From an uncultured Alphaproteobacteria bacterium (GTDB lineage Bacteria > Pseudomonadota > Alphaproteobacteria > RF32 > CAG-239): a DNA stretch of 64,000 nt. The translations under genes were made by a program, and so were the position numbers. Below the pieces are notes generated by a model that did no database searches, was not told the DNA's origin, and saw only the letters and a list, made by a program, of their open reading frames with translations. The stretch lies in contig CAKQLF010000002.1 in assembly GCA_934254585.1 (NCBI GenBank), positions 1 to 64,000 on the forward strand, written 5' to 3'. Positions 43,566-52,173 of the stretch are shown piece by piece (the stretch's first letter is position 1; each line of letters opens with the position of its first letter).

Positions 43566-44624
43566 ATGAATACCTTAATAATTCCGTGCGCCGGAAAGTC
43601 AAGCCGTTTTCCGAACATGAAACCCAAATACATGCTGACGCACCCCGACGGAAAATTGATGATTGAGAAGGCTATGGAAAACATTAACATCGAAGTTTTT
43701 GACCGAATTATCATCACCATTGTAAAACCGCATGATGAAAAATATGACGCAAAATTGATAATGGAACAAGTGTTTGCAAATAATCCGAAAATAGAAATAT
43801 GCATGCTTGATAATTTTACCTCATCAGCGAGTGAAACAATTTATTTAACACTAACTAAAATGAAAGTGGAAGGTTCGTTTGTAATCAAAGATTCAGACAA
43901 TCGGGTCGGCATAGAATTTGATGATAAAATCAAAAATATGATTGTCGGCTATGATTTGCGAGAACATAAAGATATATCAAATATTCAGGGCAAAAGTTTT
44001 TTGATTGTCAATGAACAAAACCTGATACAGGATATTATCGAAAAACAAGTTGTTTCCAACATCATTTGCTTAGGCGTATATTGCTTTGAAAATGCGCAAG
44101 ATTTTATAAAAGCGTATCAAGAAATGACCGAACGCAAAATAAGCGGAGAAATGTATATCAGCCATTTAATTTCGTATTTACTGTCAACCAATAAATATAT
44201 TTTTGAAGCTCAAATGGCAACTTCATACGACGATTGGGGAACACTGACCGAATGGAAAGCCGAACAGAAAAAATGGCGTACATATTTTGTGGACGTTGAT
44301 GGTGTTATTATGAAAAATTCCGGCAAATACGGAAAAATCAACTGGTATAATAATACCACTTATTTGGAAGAAAATGTTGAAGTTTTGCGCGGATTGCAAA
44401 ATGACGGTGCGCAAATTGTGATAACAACTTCACGTCCGGAAGAATTCCGTCCGGCTTTAGAAAAACTATTAGCTGATGCAGGACTGAAGCCTTATGCAAT
44501 TTTAATGGGAATGAATCACGCAGCGCGCGTTGTGATAAACGATTTTGCCCCGACAAATCCATACCCGTCTGGCATTGCCATTACCTTACCGAGAAACAGT
44601 AACATTAAAGAATATGTGGAGTAA
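43566..44624 (+). CDS. Fused nucleotidyltransferase and HAD-like phosphatase
   Basis: 352 residues. Residues 1 to about 235 are an NTP_transferase (LIIPCAGKSSRFPNMKPKYM as the signature loop; VIKDSDNRV as the metal site). Residues about 238-350 are a HAD-like domain (FVDVDGVIMKN, ITTSRPEEF, INDFAPTNP), similar to the stand-alone HAD protein at 40379. A GGAGGAG SD precedes the ATG. With 42714 and 40379 it offers the same three activities as the 38848-40756 pair but with the domains joined differently. Confidence 0.8.
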   Translation: MNTLIIPCAGKSSRFPNMKPKYMLTHPDGKLMIEKAMENINIEVFDRIIITIVKPHDEKYDAKLIMEQVFANNPKIEICMLDNFTSSASETIYLTLTKMKVEGSFVIKDSDNRVGIEFDDKIKNMIVGYDLREHKDISNIQGKSFLIVNEQNLIQDIIEKQVVSNIICLGVYCFENAQDFIKAYQEMTERKISGEMYISHLISYLLSTNKYIFEAQMATSYDDWGTLTEWKAEQKKWRTYFVDVDGVIMKNSGKYGKINWYNNTTYLEENVEVLRGLQNDGAQIVITTSRPEEFRPALEKLLADAGLKPYAILMGMNHAARVVINDFAPTNPYPSGIAITLPRNSNIKEYVE

Positions 44625-44627
44625 ATT

Positions 44628-46577
44628 ATGAGACACATAGATAGTTCTGAAATATCGGTTGTTGTACAAGGAGCAATTAGTGATAAATTTACAAAACGAG
44701 TTCTTGTAAGTATACGAAAGTATTTACCAAAATCTGAAATTATTCTGTCCACTTGGAAAGGTTCTGATGTTTCAGATTTAGATTATGATATTTTAGTTGA
44801 AAATGAAGATCCTGGAGCAATACTATTATTTCCTCAATGGAAACAATATCATAATTTAAATCGTCAAATTGTTTCAACCCAAAATGGTATAGCAAGAGCC
44901 AGTAAAAAATATATTTTAAAAATTCGTACCGATATTGTATTAAAAAATCGAGATTTTCTTCAATATTTTAAAAAATATTCTAAGAGATGTGAAAAATTAA
45001 AAATTCTAAGCGAACGAGTTTTAATTTGTGAAAATTATGTAAGAAAACCAGATGTTTTACCATTTCACATATCTGATTGGGTATTTTTTGGCTTAAAAGA
45101 TGATGTTAAAAATATTTGGGATATACCTATTGCACCAGAGCCACAAACAACAAAATATTTTTATAATCATCCATTACTTCTTCAGCATAAAGAAAATGGA
45201 CCTTATTCTCATTTTAGACATCAATACTGTGCAGAACAATATATATGGTCGCAATTTCTTAAAAAAAACAAGGTTGATTTTACTTTTGAAAATATGTTTG
45301 ATATTTCTTACAATAACATAAACTTATCAAAAATATCAATGGTTAATAATTTAGTTATTTTATCATGTAAAGAATTTGGTATTAAATTTCTAAAAGGAAA
45401 ATTAGGTGATACTAGTGATATTATAACTAATTTTATATGGAAAAATTGGTACAAAGAATATTGTGATAGTTCATATGTATTTTCTATTAGAGATTTATTA
45501 AGTTATAGCGAATTTACTAAAAAATATAAAGAAAAATTAAAAAAGCATTATATCGCATTTTTTAGTCCTATCAAAGCATTTTTCAGATGGTTTTCAGATG
45601 GTTTATCTTTAATATATTATGCCATCAAATATATTAGAAAATCAATAAACATTATCAAAACAAAAAATATCTGTTCAATAAAAGAAACTAAATATTTTCA
45701 AAATTTATTAAAAAATTTTCCTAAAACAACAAAAGTAGTAAACATCTTAAATTTAGCTACTGGAGAAAGTTATGTATTAGCATCATTAATGCAAATAAAA
45801 AAACAAGAAAATGTTATATGGTGCACAACACGAAAATCTACATATAGTATATTTAATTTATTTCAACCCAATATAGTAAAATATATTGAGGGTATAAATA
45901 ATTTTAATTTTGCAAAAACTCATTACGACTTTAACAATGTCAAATTCAATATATATATGTCAGATGAATTTTGGTTTGAATTTTGGAAAACAAAAGATAG
46001 CTTTATAAATGCATTGTCTATTTACCTAAATAAATCAATAAGCAAAGAAAAATATTTATCTATAAAAACTAAAAAACAAGATGAAGAATCTCTTCTAAAA
46101 AAAATTGATAAAATCAAATTAAATTTAAATAAATTTGTATTTATTGCTCCAGAAGCTAATAGCACTAATTTATTAGATAAATCTTTTTGGAATGATATTG
46201 TTTTTTATTTAAGAAAAAAAGGATATGATGTATTTTGCAATGTAATGGACAATGCAAACCTTGTAAATAATACCAAAACAACATATTTAACTTTTTCTGA
46301 AAGCTATATCTTAGCTCAAAAAGCTAAATGTATTATAAGTCTTAGAAGTGGATTTGTAGAATTGTTATCAACAATAGATATTCCTATTTTTGTAATTTAT
46401 AATATGGTTAATAATAATAAAAATAGATTTTTAAATAATTTGTATGAAAATTATACATTAAAAAATTATCCTAATTTAACATCTCATTTAGTTGAATATA
46501 AATATGAAAAGTTGGATCAAATAAATGAGATAAAACAAGATATAATTTTACAAATCAATGAGATAAAAGATGAGTAA
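44628..46577 (+). CDS. WavE-type LPS synthesis protein fused to a GT9-like domain
   Basis: 649 residues, conspicuously AT-rich with Lys/Asn/Ile-rich sequence. Residues about 5-225 match the WavE family (VVVQGAISDKFTKRVLVSIR, ENEDPGAILLFPQ, KKYILKIRTDIVLKN), a glycosyltransferase-like group of LPS core loci. Residues about 500-630 resemble the end of the 40758 protein (FIAPEANSTNLLD, CIISLRSGFVELL). The middle is basic and unassigned. It probably adds a sugar to LPS or capsule. The last 8 bases overlap the next gene. Confidence 0.7.
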   Translation: MRHIDSSEISVVVQGAISDKFTKRVLVSIRKYLPKSEIILSTWKGSDVSDLDYDILVENEDPGAILLFPQWKQYHNLNRQIVSTQNGIARASKKYILKIRTDIVLKNRDFLQYFKKYSKRCEKLKILSERVLICENYVRKPDVLPFHISDWVFFGLKDDVKNIWDIPIAPEPQTTKYFYNHPLLLQHKENGPYSHFRHQYCAEQYIWSQFLKKNKVDFTFENMFDISYNNINLSKISMVNNLVILSCKEFGIKFLKGKLGDTSDIITNFIWKNWYKEYCDSSYVFSIRDLLSYSEFTKKYKEKLKKHYIAFFSPIKAFFRWFSDGLSLIYYAIKYIRKSINIIKTKNICSIKETKYFQNLLKNFPKTTKVVNILNLATGESYVLASLMQIKKQENVIWCTTRKSTYSIFNLFQPNIVKYIEGINNFNFAKTHYDFNNVKFNIYMSDEFWFEFWKTKDSFINALSIYLNKSISKEKYLSIKTKKQDEESLLKKIDKIKLNLNKFVFIAPEANSTNLLDKSFWNDIVFYLRKKGYDVFCNVMDNANLVNNTKTTYLTFSESYILAQKAKCIISLRSGFVELLSTIDIPIFVIYNMVNNNKNRFLNNLYENYTLKNYPNLTSHLVEYKYEKLDQINEIKQDIILQINEIKDE

Positions 46578-46890
46578 AAAAGTAAATGGTGAGGAGTTTG
46601 ATTATTATCTTCCGAATGAGATTAAAACTCCTCAAAATACACAGCTTATTGAAGAATTGCTGGATAAAGATGAGTATGTATTGGCTTTGGTCGATTACAG
46701 AGGACAAGGAAAAAAACGTTTAGCTATTCGTTGGTATACAAATTTAGGTAATACCAAAGAAAAAGAGCGTTTGAAAAACGGGGAAAAATTGATTGGCTAT
46801 CCAAATGTTCGCGGAAAACCAGCGTGGTTTATCTTACCAGACACTTTACTGAAAGATATTCAAAACGAATTATTGTTGAAAAAAGAATAA
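46570..46890 (+). CDS. Hypothetical protein at the end of the glycan operon
   Basis: 106 residues, soluble, with no signal peptide or known motif. It starts inside the end of the 44628 gene (ATGAGTAA overlap), so it is translationally coupled. Sequence includes ALVDYRGQGKKRLAIRWY. No terminator is obvious; the 237 bases up to parC show no recognisable feature. Confidence 0.6.
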   Translation: MSKKVNGEEFDYYLPNEIKTPQNTQLIEELLDKDEYVLALVDYRGQGKKRLAIRWYTNLGNTKEKERLKNGEKLIGYPNVRGKPAWFILPDTLLKDIQNELLLKKE

Positions 46891-47127
46891 TAAAAAGGTG
46901 AATTTAAAAGGAATGTTTATGCCTAAAGTAGCTTAAATCAAAGTGTTTGCTTTTGTTATAAGTTTTTGCCATAGTGCTGTCCTTTTATGAAAGTTGCTTT
47001 ATTCTGGTGGCAATAAGCTCTTTAATTTGCTTTATAAGCTCCGATTTGCATCCGGCAGCGGCAAATTGCTATCAGCCTAAACTTTCTCTATTAATTTATA
47101 AAATATCCCCAAAAAACAATTGTTAAC

Positions 47128-49347
47128 CTATTTAAAAAACTTATTATTTTTCGGGAAGCCAAACGGAACAACCTTACCAATTTGGGCTCTATGTCCCAAC
47201 CAAGCAATAAGCTCTTTCTCCGTACTTATTCCGCCGGCTCGGTTATAACTGAATCCGTCGTCGCCGTTAAAGATTTGAATATCCGATATGGTGCCGTCTT
47301 TATACTTTTGCAACAATACCCCGTGACCGCGCGCCATTGTCGGAATTTCTTCTGCCTTAAACACAAGCAGACGTCTGTTTTCACCAACAACCGCCACATA
47401 ATCACCGGTCATTTTCAGGCAGAATTTCATATTTTCATCATCAGCCACATTCATAATTTTGCGACCATTGCGAGTTTGTGCCAAAATATGATTTTCATCC
47501 ACAATAAAACCATACCCCTTGTCAGACGCAATCAAATAGTTTGCTCCTTGTTCATACACAAACATTGCCGTAACTTCATCGTTGTTGGCCAAATCAATCA
47601 TCAATCGAACCGGCTGACCAAATCCCCTGCCGCTAGGAATATCTTTAGCGGCAATATTAAAGAACTTACCTTTATTATCCAACAACACAATTTTATCTGT
47701 GGTTTGCGCGTGCAAAGCATAAAGCAAGGCGTCATCATCTTTAAACTTAAATTCATCATTCAAATCCGAATGGCCTTTAATGCAGCGTATCCACCCTTTT
47801 TGCGACAAAATAACCGTAATCGGCTCTTTTTCAATCAAGGCCTCCACCGGCACGTCTATATCCGTCGGAGCTTCGGCAAACTCGGTGCGACGGCGTCCCA
47901 ATGCCGTTTTTTTGCTGTATTTATCTTTTGTCTTTTTAATTTCTTCGGCAATGGCTCTCCAACGTTGATTTTCATCATTATGCAAAATTTCCAACTTGGC
48001 TTTTTCTTCCAATAAATCGGAATGTTCCGTATTAATCTGCTCTTCATCAAGCTTGCGCAAATTCCGCAATTTCATATTCAAAATAGCTTCGGCTTGATTA
48101 TCGGTCAGCTTAAATTCCGCCATCATAACTTTTTTAGGCTCATCTTCTTCACGAATAATGCGGATAATTTCATCTAAATTCAGATAAGCAATCAAATAGC
48201 CTTCCAAAATTTCCAAACGCGCGTTAATTTTGCTCAAACGAAAATTAATTTTGCGCAACAAAACCGCGTTACGATGCACCAAATAGTCGTGTAAAACTTC
48301 TTTAATGCTCATCACTCTCGGTACGCAATCCAAATCCAACACGTTCATATTCATATTAAATTTGGCTTCCAAATCGGTTTGGCGGAACAATTGTTCCATC
48401 AGCATAGCCGCGTCAACCGTACGATTTTTAGGTTCTAAGACAATACGCACGTCTTGCGCCGATTCATCTCTCACATCACTCAAAAACGGCAATTTTTTAT
48501 TCAGCAGAAGTTCGGCAATTTTTTCTATCAACTTAGATTTAATAACTTGATACGGAATTTCCGTAACCACAATCTGATATTGTCCGTGTCCCAAATCTTC
48601 GGTTGTCCACTTGGCGCGAATACGGAAACTGCCCTTACCTTGCTTATAATTGTTCAAAATTGTGTCAAATGAATCAACAATCACACCGCCGGTCGGAAAA
48701 TCCGGTCCTTTCAAGCGACGTACCAAAGGTTCGTCATCACAATCCGGATTTTCTATCAAATAAAGCAAAGCATCGCTTATTTCACTTAAATTATGCGGTG
48801 GGATATTGGTGGCCATACCCACGGCAATTCCCATAGAACCATTACATAACAGGTTTGGCACCATTGCCGGCATAACCACCGGTTCGCTGTCTTCACCATC
48901 GTATGTATCCATAAAATCAACGGCATCGTCATTTAAACCGTCCATCAAATCCATAGCAAACTCGGTTAAACGAGCTTCGGTATAACGCATTGCCGCCGCG
49001 CCGTCACCATCAATATTGCCAAAGTTGCCCTGCCCGTCAACCAAGGGATAGCGCACCGAAAAATCCTGCGCCAAACGCACCATTGCGCCATAAACCGCCG
49101 TGTCGCCGTGGGGGTGATATTTACCGATTACATCACCAACCACGCGCGCGCATTTTTTAAAACCGTTTTTAGGGTCCAAATGCAGCTGACGCATCGCATA
49201 CATCAAACGGCGGTGCACAGGTTTCAAACCGTCGCGCACATCTGGAAGCGAGCGTGAAACAATGGTTGACATTGCATACGACAAATAGCGTTTGCTTAAT
49301 TCTTCACCCAATTGCACATCTTTAATTTTGGCAGTTTCTTCAACCAT
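47128..49347 (-). CDS. parC: DNA topoisomerase IV subunit A
   Basis: 739 residues. Catalytic Tyr122 lies in AAAMRYTEAR, and the winged-helix and tower domains are complete. The C-terminal beta-pinwheel lacks the GyrA-box and has ParC-style SQKGWIRCIKGH, so ParC is preferred over GyrA. It decatenates chromosomes. The quinolone-determining segment reads HPHGDTAVYGAMVR: the acidic residue usual at position 87 is Gly. It is the last gene of the operon that starts at 54435, 8 bases after recO. Confidence 0.93.
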   Translation of the reverse strand: MVEETAKIKDVQLGEELSKRYLSYAMSTIVSRSLPDVRDGLKPVHRRLMYAMRQLHLDPKNGFKKCARVVGDVIGKYHPHGDTAVYGAMVRLAQDFSVRYPLVDGQGNFGNIDGDGAAAMRYTEARLTEFAMDLMDGLNDDAVDFMDTYDGEDSEPVVMPAMVPNLLCNGSMGIAVGMATNIPPHNLSEISDALLYLIENPDCDDEPLVRRLKGPDFPTGGVIVDSFDTILNNYKQGKGSFRIRAKWTTEDLGHGQYQIVVTEIPYQVIKSKLIEKIAELLLNKKLPFLSDVRDESAQDVRIVLEPKNRTVDAAMLMEQLFRQTDLEAKFNMNMNVLDLDCVPRVMSIKEVLHDYLVHRNAVLLRKINFRLSKINARLEILEGYLIAYLNLDEIIRIIREEDEPKKVMMAEFKLTDNQAEAILNMKLRNLRKLDEEQINTEHSDLLEEKAKLEILHNDENQRWRAIAEEIKKTKDKYSKKTALGRRRTEFAEAPTDIDVPVEALIEKEPITVILSQKGWIRCIKGHSDLNDEFKFKDDDALLYALHAQTTDKIVLLDNKGKFFNIAAKDIPSGRGFGQPVRLMIDLANNDEVTAMFVYEQGANYLIASDKGYGFIVDENHILAQTRNGRKIMNVADDENMKFCLKMTGDYVAVVGENRRLLVFKAEEIPTMARGHGVLLQKYKDGTISDIQIFNGDDGFSYNRAGGISTEKELIAWLGHRAQIGKVVPFGFPKNNKFFK

Positions 49348-49355
49348 TTTTTCAC

Positions 49356-50090
49356 CTATATTTTAATTTGATATTTTTTAACAATGTTAAGCAAATTAGC
49401 ACGTTTTTCAGGCAATTGCAAGTTATGTCCGGCTAAAAAATTTTTTGTTAAAAATCCGCCGGTCATAGCCAACAGGTTAGCCACTTCCGCTCTTTTCGGA
49501 CGATAATTTTTATCGACAATATATTGCGGATAAGCGTAAAGTTTATCTTTATACGGAGCTCCTATTTCTTCGCAGACGGCGCGTCCCGTTTTAGGTGAAA
49601 CATACGACAGTCCTTCTGTTTTACCGGTGACGGCACATTCACTGATATCCAATCCAACACCCAAAAAATCTAACAGATAATATTCAAAATAGGAATAATA
49701 TACTAACCAATTATCATCATTTATATGTTTAAAAAAGTCTTTTACCTCTTTGTAAAAACGGCCTAAATTATCATTTTCAGCCACGCATACATCAAGCAGA
49801 CGACACAATGAGGAAAGAGCTTCGATTTTGTCTGTATTTAACATAAAATCAGCTGTGTGCGCCTCAACCAGTTCAACACCTTTTAAGCTCAGCATATTTT
49901 CTGCAACCCGCGCATAAGCATTAAAAGAAATATAATTTCCCAATTGATAAATGCCCAAACCGCGTTTGCTGTGTGCGCCGTTGATAAAACCGACGATTTT
50001 ACCGTGTTCGGGACACACCAAAGTTGCAATCAAAGACTTTTCGCCCTGATTTCGCAACTTTATGATATATCCCTCGCCGCTAAACTGCAT
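49356..50090 (-). CDS. recO: DNA repair protein RecO
   Basis: 244 residues, normal length. An N-terminal OB fold (about 1-80, GEGYIIKLRNQGEKSLIATL) is followed by a helical C-terminal domain with CAVTGKTEGLSYVSPKTGRAVC, a degenerate zinc-finger-like segment. It loads RecA with RecR in the RecFOR pathway. It lies 6 bases after kdsA and 8 bases before parC on the same strand; recJ of the same pathway is three genes upstream. Confidence 0.93.
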   Translation of the reverse strand: MQFSGEGYIIKLRNQGEKSLIATLVCPEHGKIVGFINGAHSKRGLGIYQLGNYISFNAYARVAENMLSLKGVELVEAHTADFMLNTDKIEALSSLCRLLDVCVAENDNLGRFYKEVKDFFKHINDDNWLVYYSYFEYYLLDFLGVGLDISECAVTGKTEGLSYVSPKTGRAVCEEIGAPYKDKLYAYPQYIVDKNYRPKRAEVANLLAMTGGFLTKNFLAGHNLQLPEKRANLLNIVKKYQIKI

Positions 50091-50096
50091 TTTGTT

Positions 50097-50942
50097 TTAA
50101 TACTCGTGTATAATCGACTTATTCACTTTATCAAAGGCCATCAATTCGCTGATAACCCTTTCCATATCCGAAAGATAAATGGAATTCGGGCCGTCTGACA
50201 AAGCTTTCTCGGGATTTTCGTGTGTTTCTATAAAGACCGCTGCCACTCCAACTGCCACCGCGGCTCGCGCCAAAACCGGAGCAAACTCACGCTGACCGCC
50301 TGTAGCTCCGCCCAATCCTCCCGGTTGTTGCACCGAATGAGTGGCGTCAAAAATCAGCGGATAGCCACAATCTTTGGCTATTTGAGGAAACGCGCGCATA
50401 TCCGTTACCAATGTGTTATATCCAAAGCTTGTTCCTCTTTCGGTCACGCAAATATTATGATTTCCGGAATCCTCGACTTTTTTTACAATATTTTTCACAT
50501 CCCAAGGAGCCAGAAATTGACCTTTTTTAATATTCACGACCTTACCGGTTTTAGCGGCGGCCACCACCAAATCGGTTTGACGGCACAAAAACGCCGGAAT
50601 TTGCAGCATATCCACATATTGCGCCGCAATTTGGCATTGTTCGCGCTCGTGAATATCCGTCAAAAGCGGTAAATCAGGATAAAGCTTACGAATTTCGGCG
50701 AATGTGCGCATACCTTCTTCCAAACCAACTCCGCGCGCGCCGTTAATTGAAGTACGGTTTGCTTTGTCAAACGAGGCCTTAAAAATATAAGGAACACCAA
50801 GTTTTTTTGTTATTTCAACCATTTTACCGGCAATAAAAATTGCGTGCTCACGGCTTTCAATTTGACAAGGTCCGGCAATAATAGCCAAAGGCAATTTATT
50901 ACCCAACTCAACTTTGCCGACTTTAATAGTTTTTTGTTCCAT
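50097..50942 (-). CDS. kdsA: 3-deoxy-8-phosphooctulonate (Kdo8P) synthase
   Basis: 281 residues. The DAHP-synthase-like TIM barrel signatures are present: IAGPCQIESREHA at the start, FDKANRTS, and the C-terminal FIETHENPEKALSDGPN. The first Cys (GPCQIE) is the metal-ligand cysteine of metal-dependent Kdo8P synthases, but the metal class cannot be assigned by eye. It condenses arabinose-5-P with PEP for Kdo of LPS. It is linked in the pathway to the isomerase at 41755 and lies 11 bases after pagP in its operon. Confidence 0.95.
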   Translation of the reverse strand: MEQKTIKVGKVELGNKLPLAIIAGPCQIESREHAIFIAGKMVEITKKLGVPYIFKASFDKANRTSINGARGVGLEEGMRTFAEIRKLYPDLPLLTDIHEREQCQIAAQYVDMLQIPAFLCRQTDLVVAAAKTGKVVNIKKGQFLAPWDVKNIVKKVEDSGNHNICVTERGTSFGYNTLVTDMRAFPQIAKDCGYPLIFDATHSVQQPGGLGGATGGQREFAPVLARAAVAVGVAAVFIETHENPEKALSDGPNSIYLSDMERVISELMAFDKVNKSIIHEY

Positions 50943-50953
50943 TGCATTAGTCC

Positions 50954-51505
50954 TTATAATTTAAAATTAAACCGCGTAAACACAAACAACACATTGCCGT
51001 CATTTTTTATCCCCGGAACATACGCTGCTTGCAAATGAATGTTTCGATACCCCACGCCAACCAACGGCAGAGGCAACGGCACCGGAATATAGGAATATTC
51101 GTGACGCTGTGTCAAACCAAGCGTATAGCCGACACCGGCACTCCATTGATCTTCATCTCCGGCCGTCCAATTCCATTGACGGGCATATCCGAAATAAGTT
51201 TCCAAATATGAATTTGAATCCTTAAACCCCATAGCATACAGTCCAGACCAAGTGTTTTCAGCGTTAATATGAGAAATTCCCAAACCAAAACCCCAAGCGT
51301 TTTCGTTGTATCTGTCAATATGTTCTTTATCATAAGTCAAACGATTGTGCCAAGCGTAAAACGGCAAATAAATATCCTGAGTGTGATGACAGCGCATCAA
51401 ACTGATATCATCAGCCAAAAATTTTCCCCATTCGGCAAAAGTACCCGCTGCAGCCGGTTTCGCCAAAAAAGATAATAAAACAAGCCCTAATAGTGTTTTT
51501 TTCAT
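50954..51505 (-). CDS. pagP: Lipid A palmitoyltransferase PagP
   Basis: 183 residues from the ATG at 51505, overlapping the DUF502 stop (TAATG). A signal peptide (about 1-20, ending KPAAA) and an 8-stranded outer-membrane barrel follow, with the PagP core YLPFYAWHNRLTYD (His53) and AMGFKDSNSY (Asp96, Ser97), the catalytic triad known from E. coli. It moves palmitate from phospholipids to lipid A at the outer membrane. That implies a modified lipid A. The operon also holds kdsA. Confidence 0.93.
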   Translation of the reverse strand: MKKTLLGLVLLSFLAKPAAAGTFAEWGKFLADDISLMRCHHTQDIYLPFYAWHNRLTYDKEHIDRYNENAWGFGLGISHINAENTWSGLYAMGFKDSNSYLETYFGYARQWNWTAGDEDQWSAGVGYTLGLTQRHEYSYIPVPLPLPLVGVGYRNIHLQAAYVPGIKNDGNVLFVFTRFNFKL

Positions 51506-52173
51506 TATTTTTTTATCCTGTTTTTTAATTCCGTAGGTGTGACAATACCACAAGATATCACATATTTGACACCATCTTCAACACTCATATCCAACTTAAC
51601 CACATCATTTTCCGGCAAAAATATCAAAAAGCCCGATGTGGGGTTAGGTGTTGTCGGAACAAACACGCTGACAGTTTTATTTTTAATTTTTTCATCAATT
51701 TCCCCACCGGTTACATCTCTACTGACAAAAGCAATCGTCCACAAACCTTTCCGCGGATATTCAATCAACGCAACTTCGCTGAATGAGCGTGTTTTTTGAG
51801 ATAAAAATGTTTCAAAAATTTGTTTCATTAATGAATAGATGCTTGAAACAATCGGCATTTTATGCACCAAAGCTTCCCATAAACGTACAAAAAACTTCCC
51901 CACATAACCGGTTGTCAGCATACCAATCAAAATCATTGCAAAAATCAACAACACCAAGCCGGCTCCCGGCACTGCGTATGGCACAAAATCACCGATAGTC
52001 CATTGTTTTGGAACCAAATTACTGGTAAAATTATTAATCCATATCAGCAAATGATAAGACATATAAACCGTAATAGCCACCGGAGCGGTCACCACAATTC
52101 CGGTAAAAAAATAACTTTTTATTTTGCTCCCCACTTTTTTGGAAGCTTCTTCTATTTTATCTTCATTCATCAA
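51505..52173 (-). CDS. DUF502 family membrane protein
   Basis: 222 residues with two membrane helices (about 23-45 and 68-92) and a cytoplasmic beta-rich C-terminal half: PIVSSIYSLMKQIFETF and VFVPTTPNPTSGFLIFLP are DUF502 hallmarks. The function is unknown; in plants, COV1 homologues affect membrane trafficking. The ends overlap recJ by 4 bases and pagP by one, so translation is coupled. No lipid A role is shown, only association. Confidence 0.9.
   Translation of the reverse strand: MMNEDKIEEASKKVGSKIKSYFFTGIVVTAPVAITVYMSYHLLIWINNFTSNLVPKQWTIGDFVPYAVPGAGLVLLIFAMILIGMLTTGYVGKFFVRLWEALVHKMPIVSSIYSLMKQIFETFLSQKTRSFSEVALIEYPRKGLWTIAFVSRDVTGGEIDEKIKNKTVSVFVPTTPNPTSGFLIFLPENDVVKLDMSVEDGVKYVISCGIVTPTELKNRIKK

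Noticed and set aside
44628..46577. AT-rich 44.6-46.6 kb stretch as non-coding or decayed
   Set aside because: A single 649-codon frame spans it with recognisable WavE motifs and coupled neighbours, so it is a real gene despite its composition.
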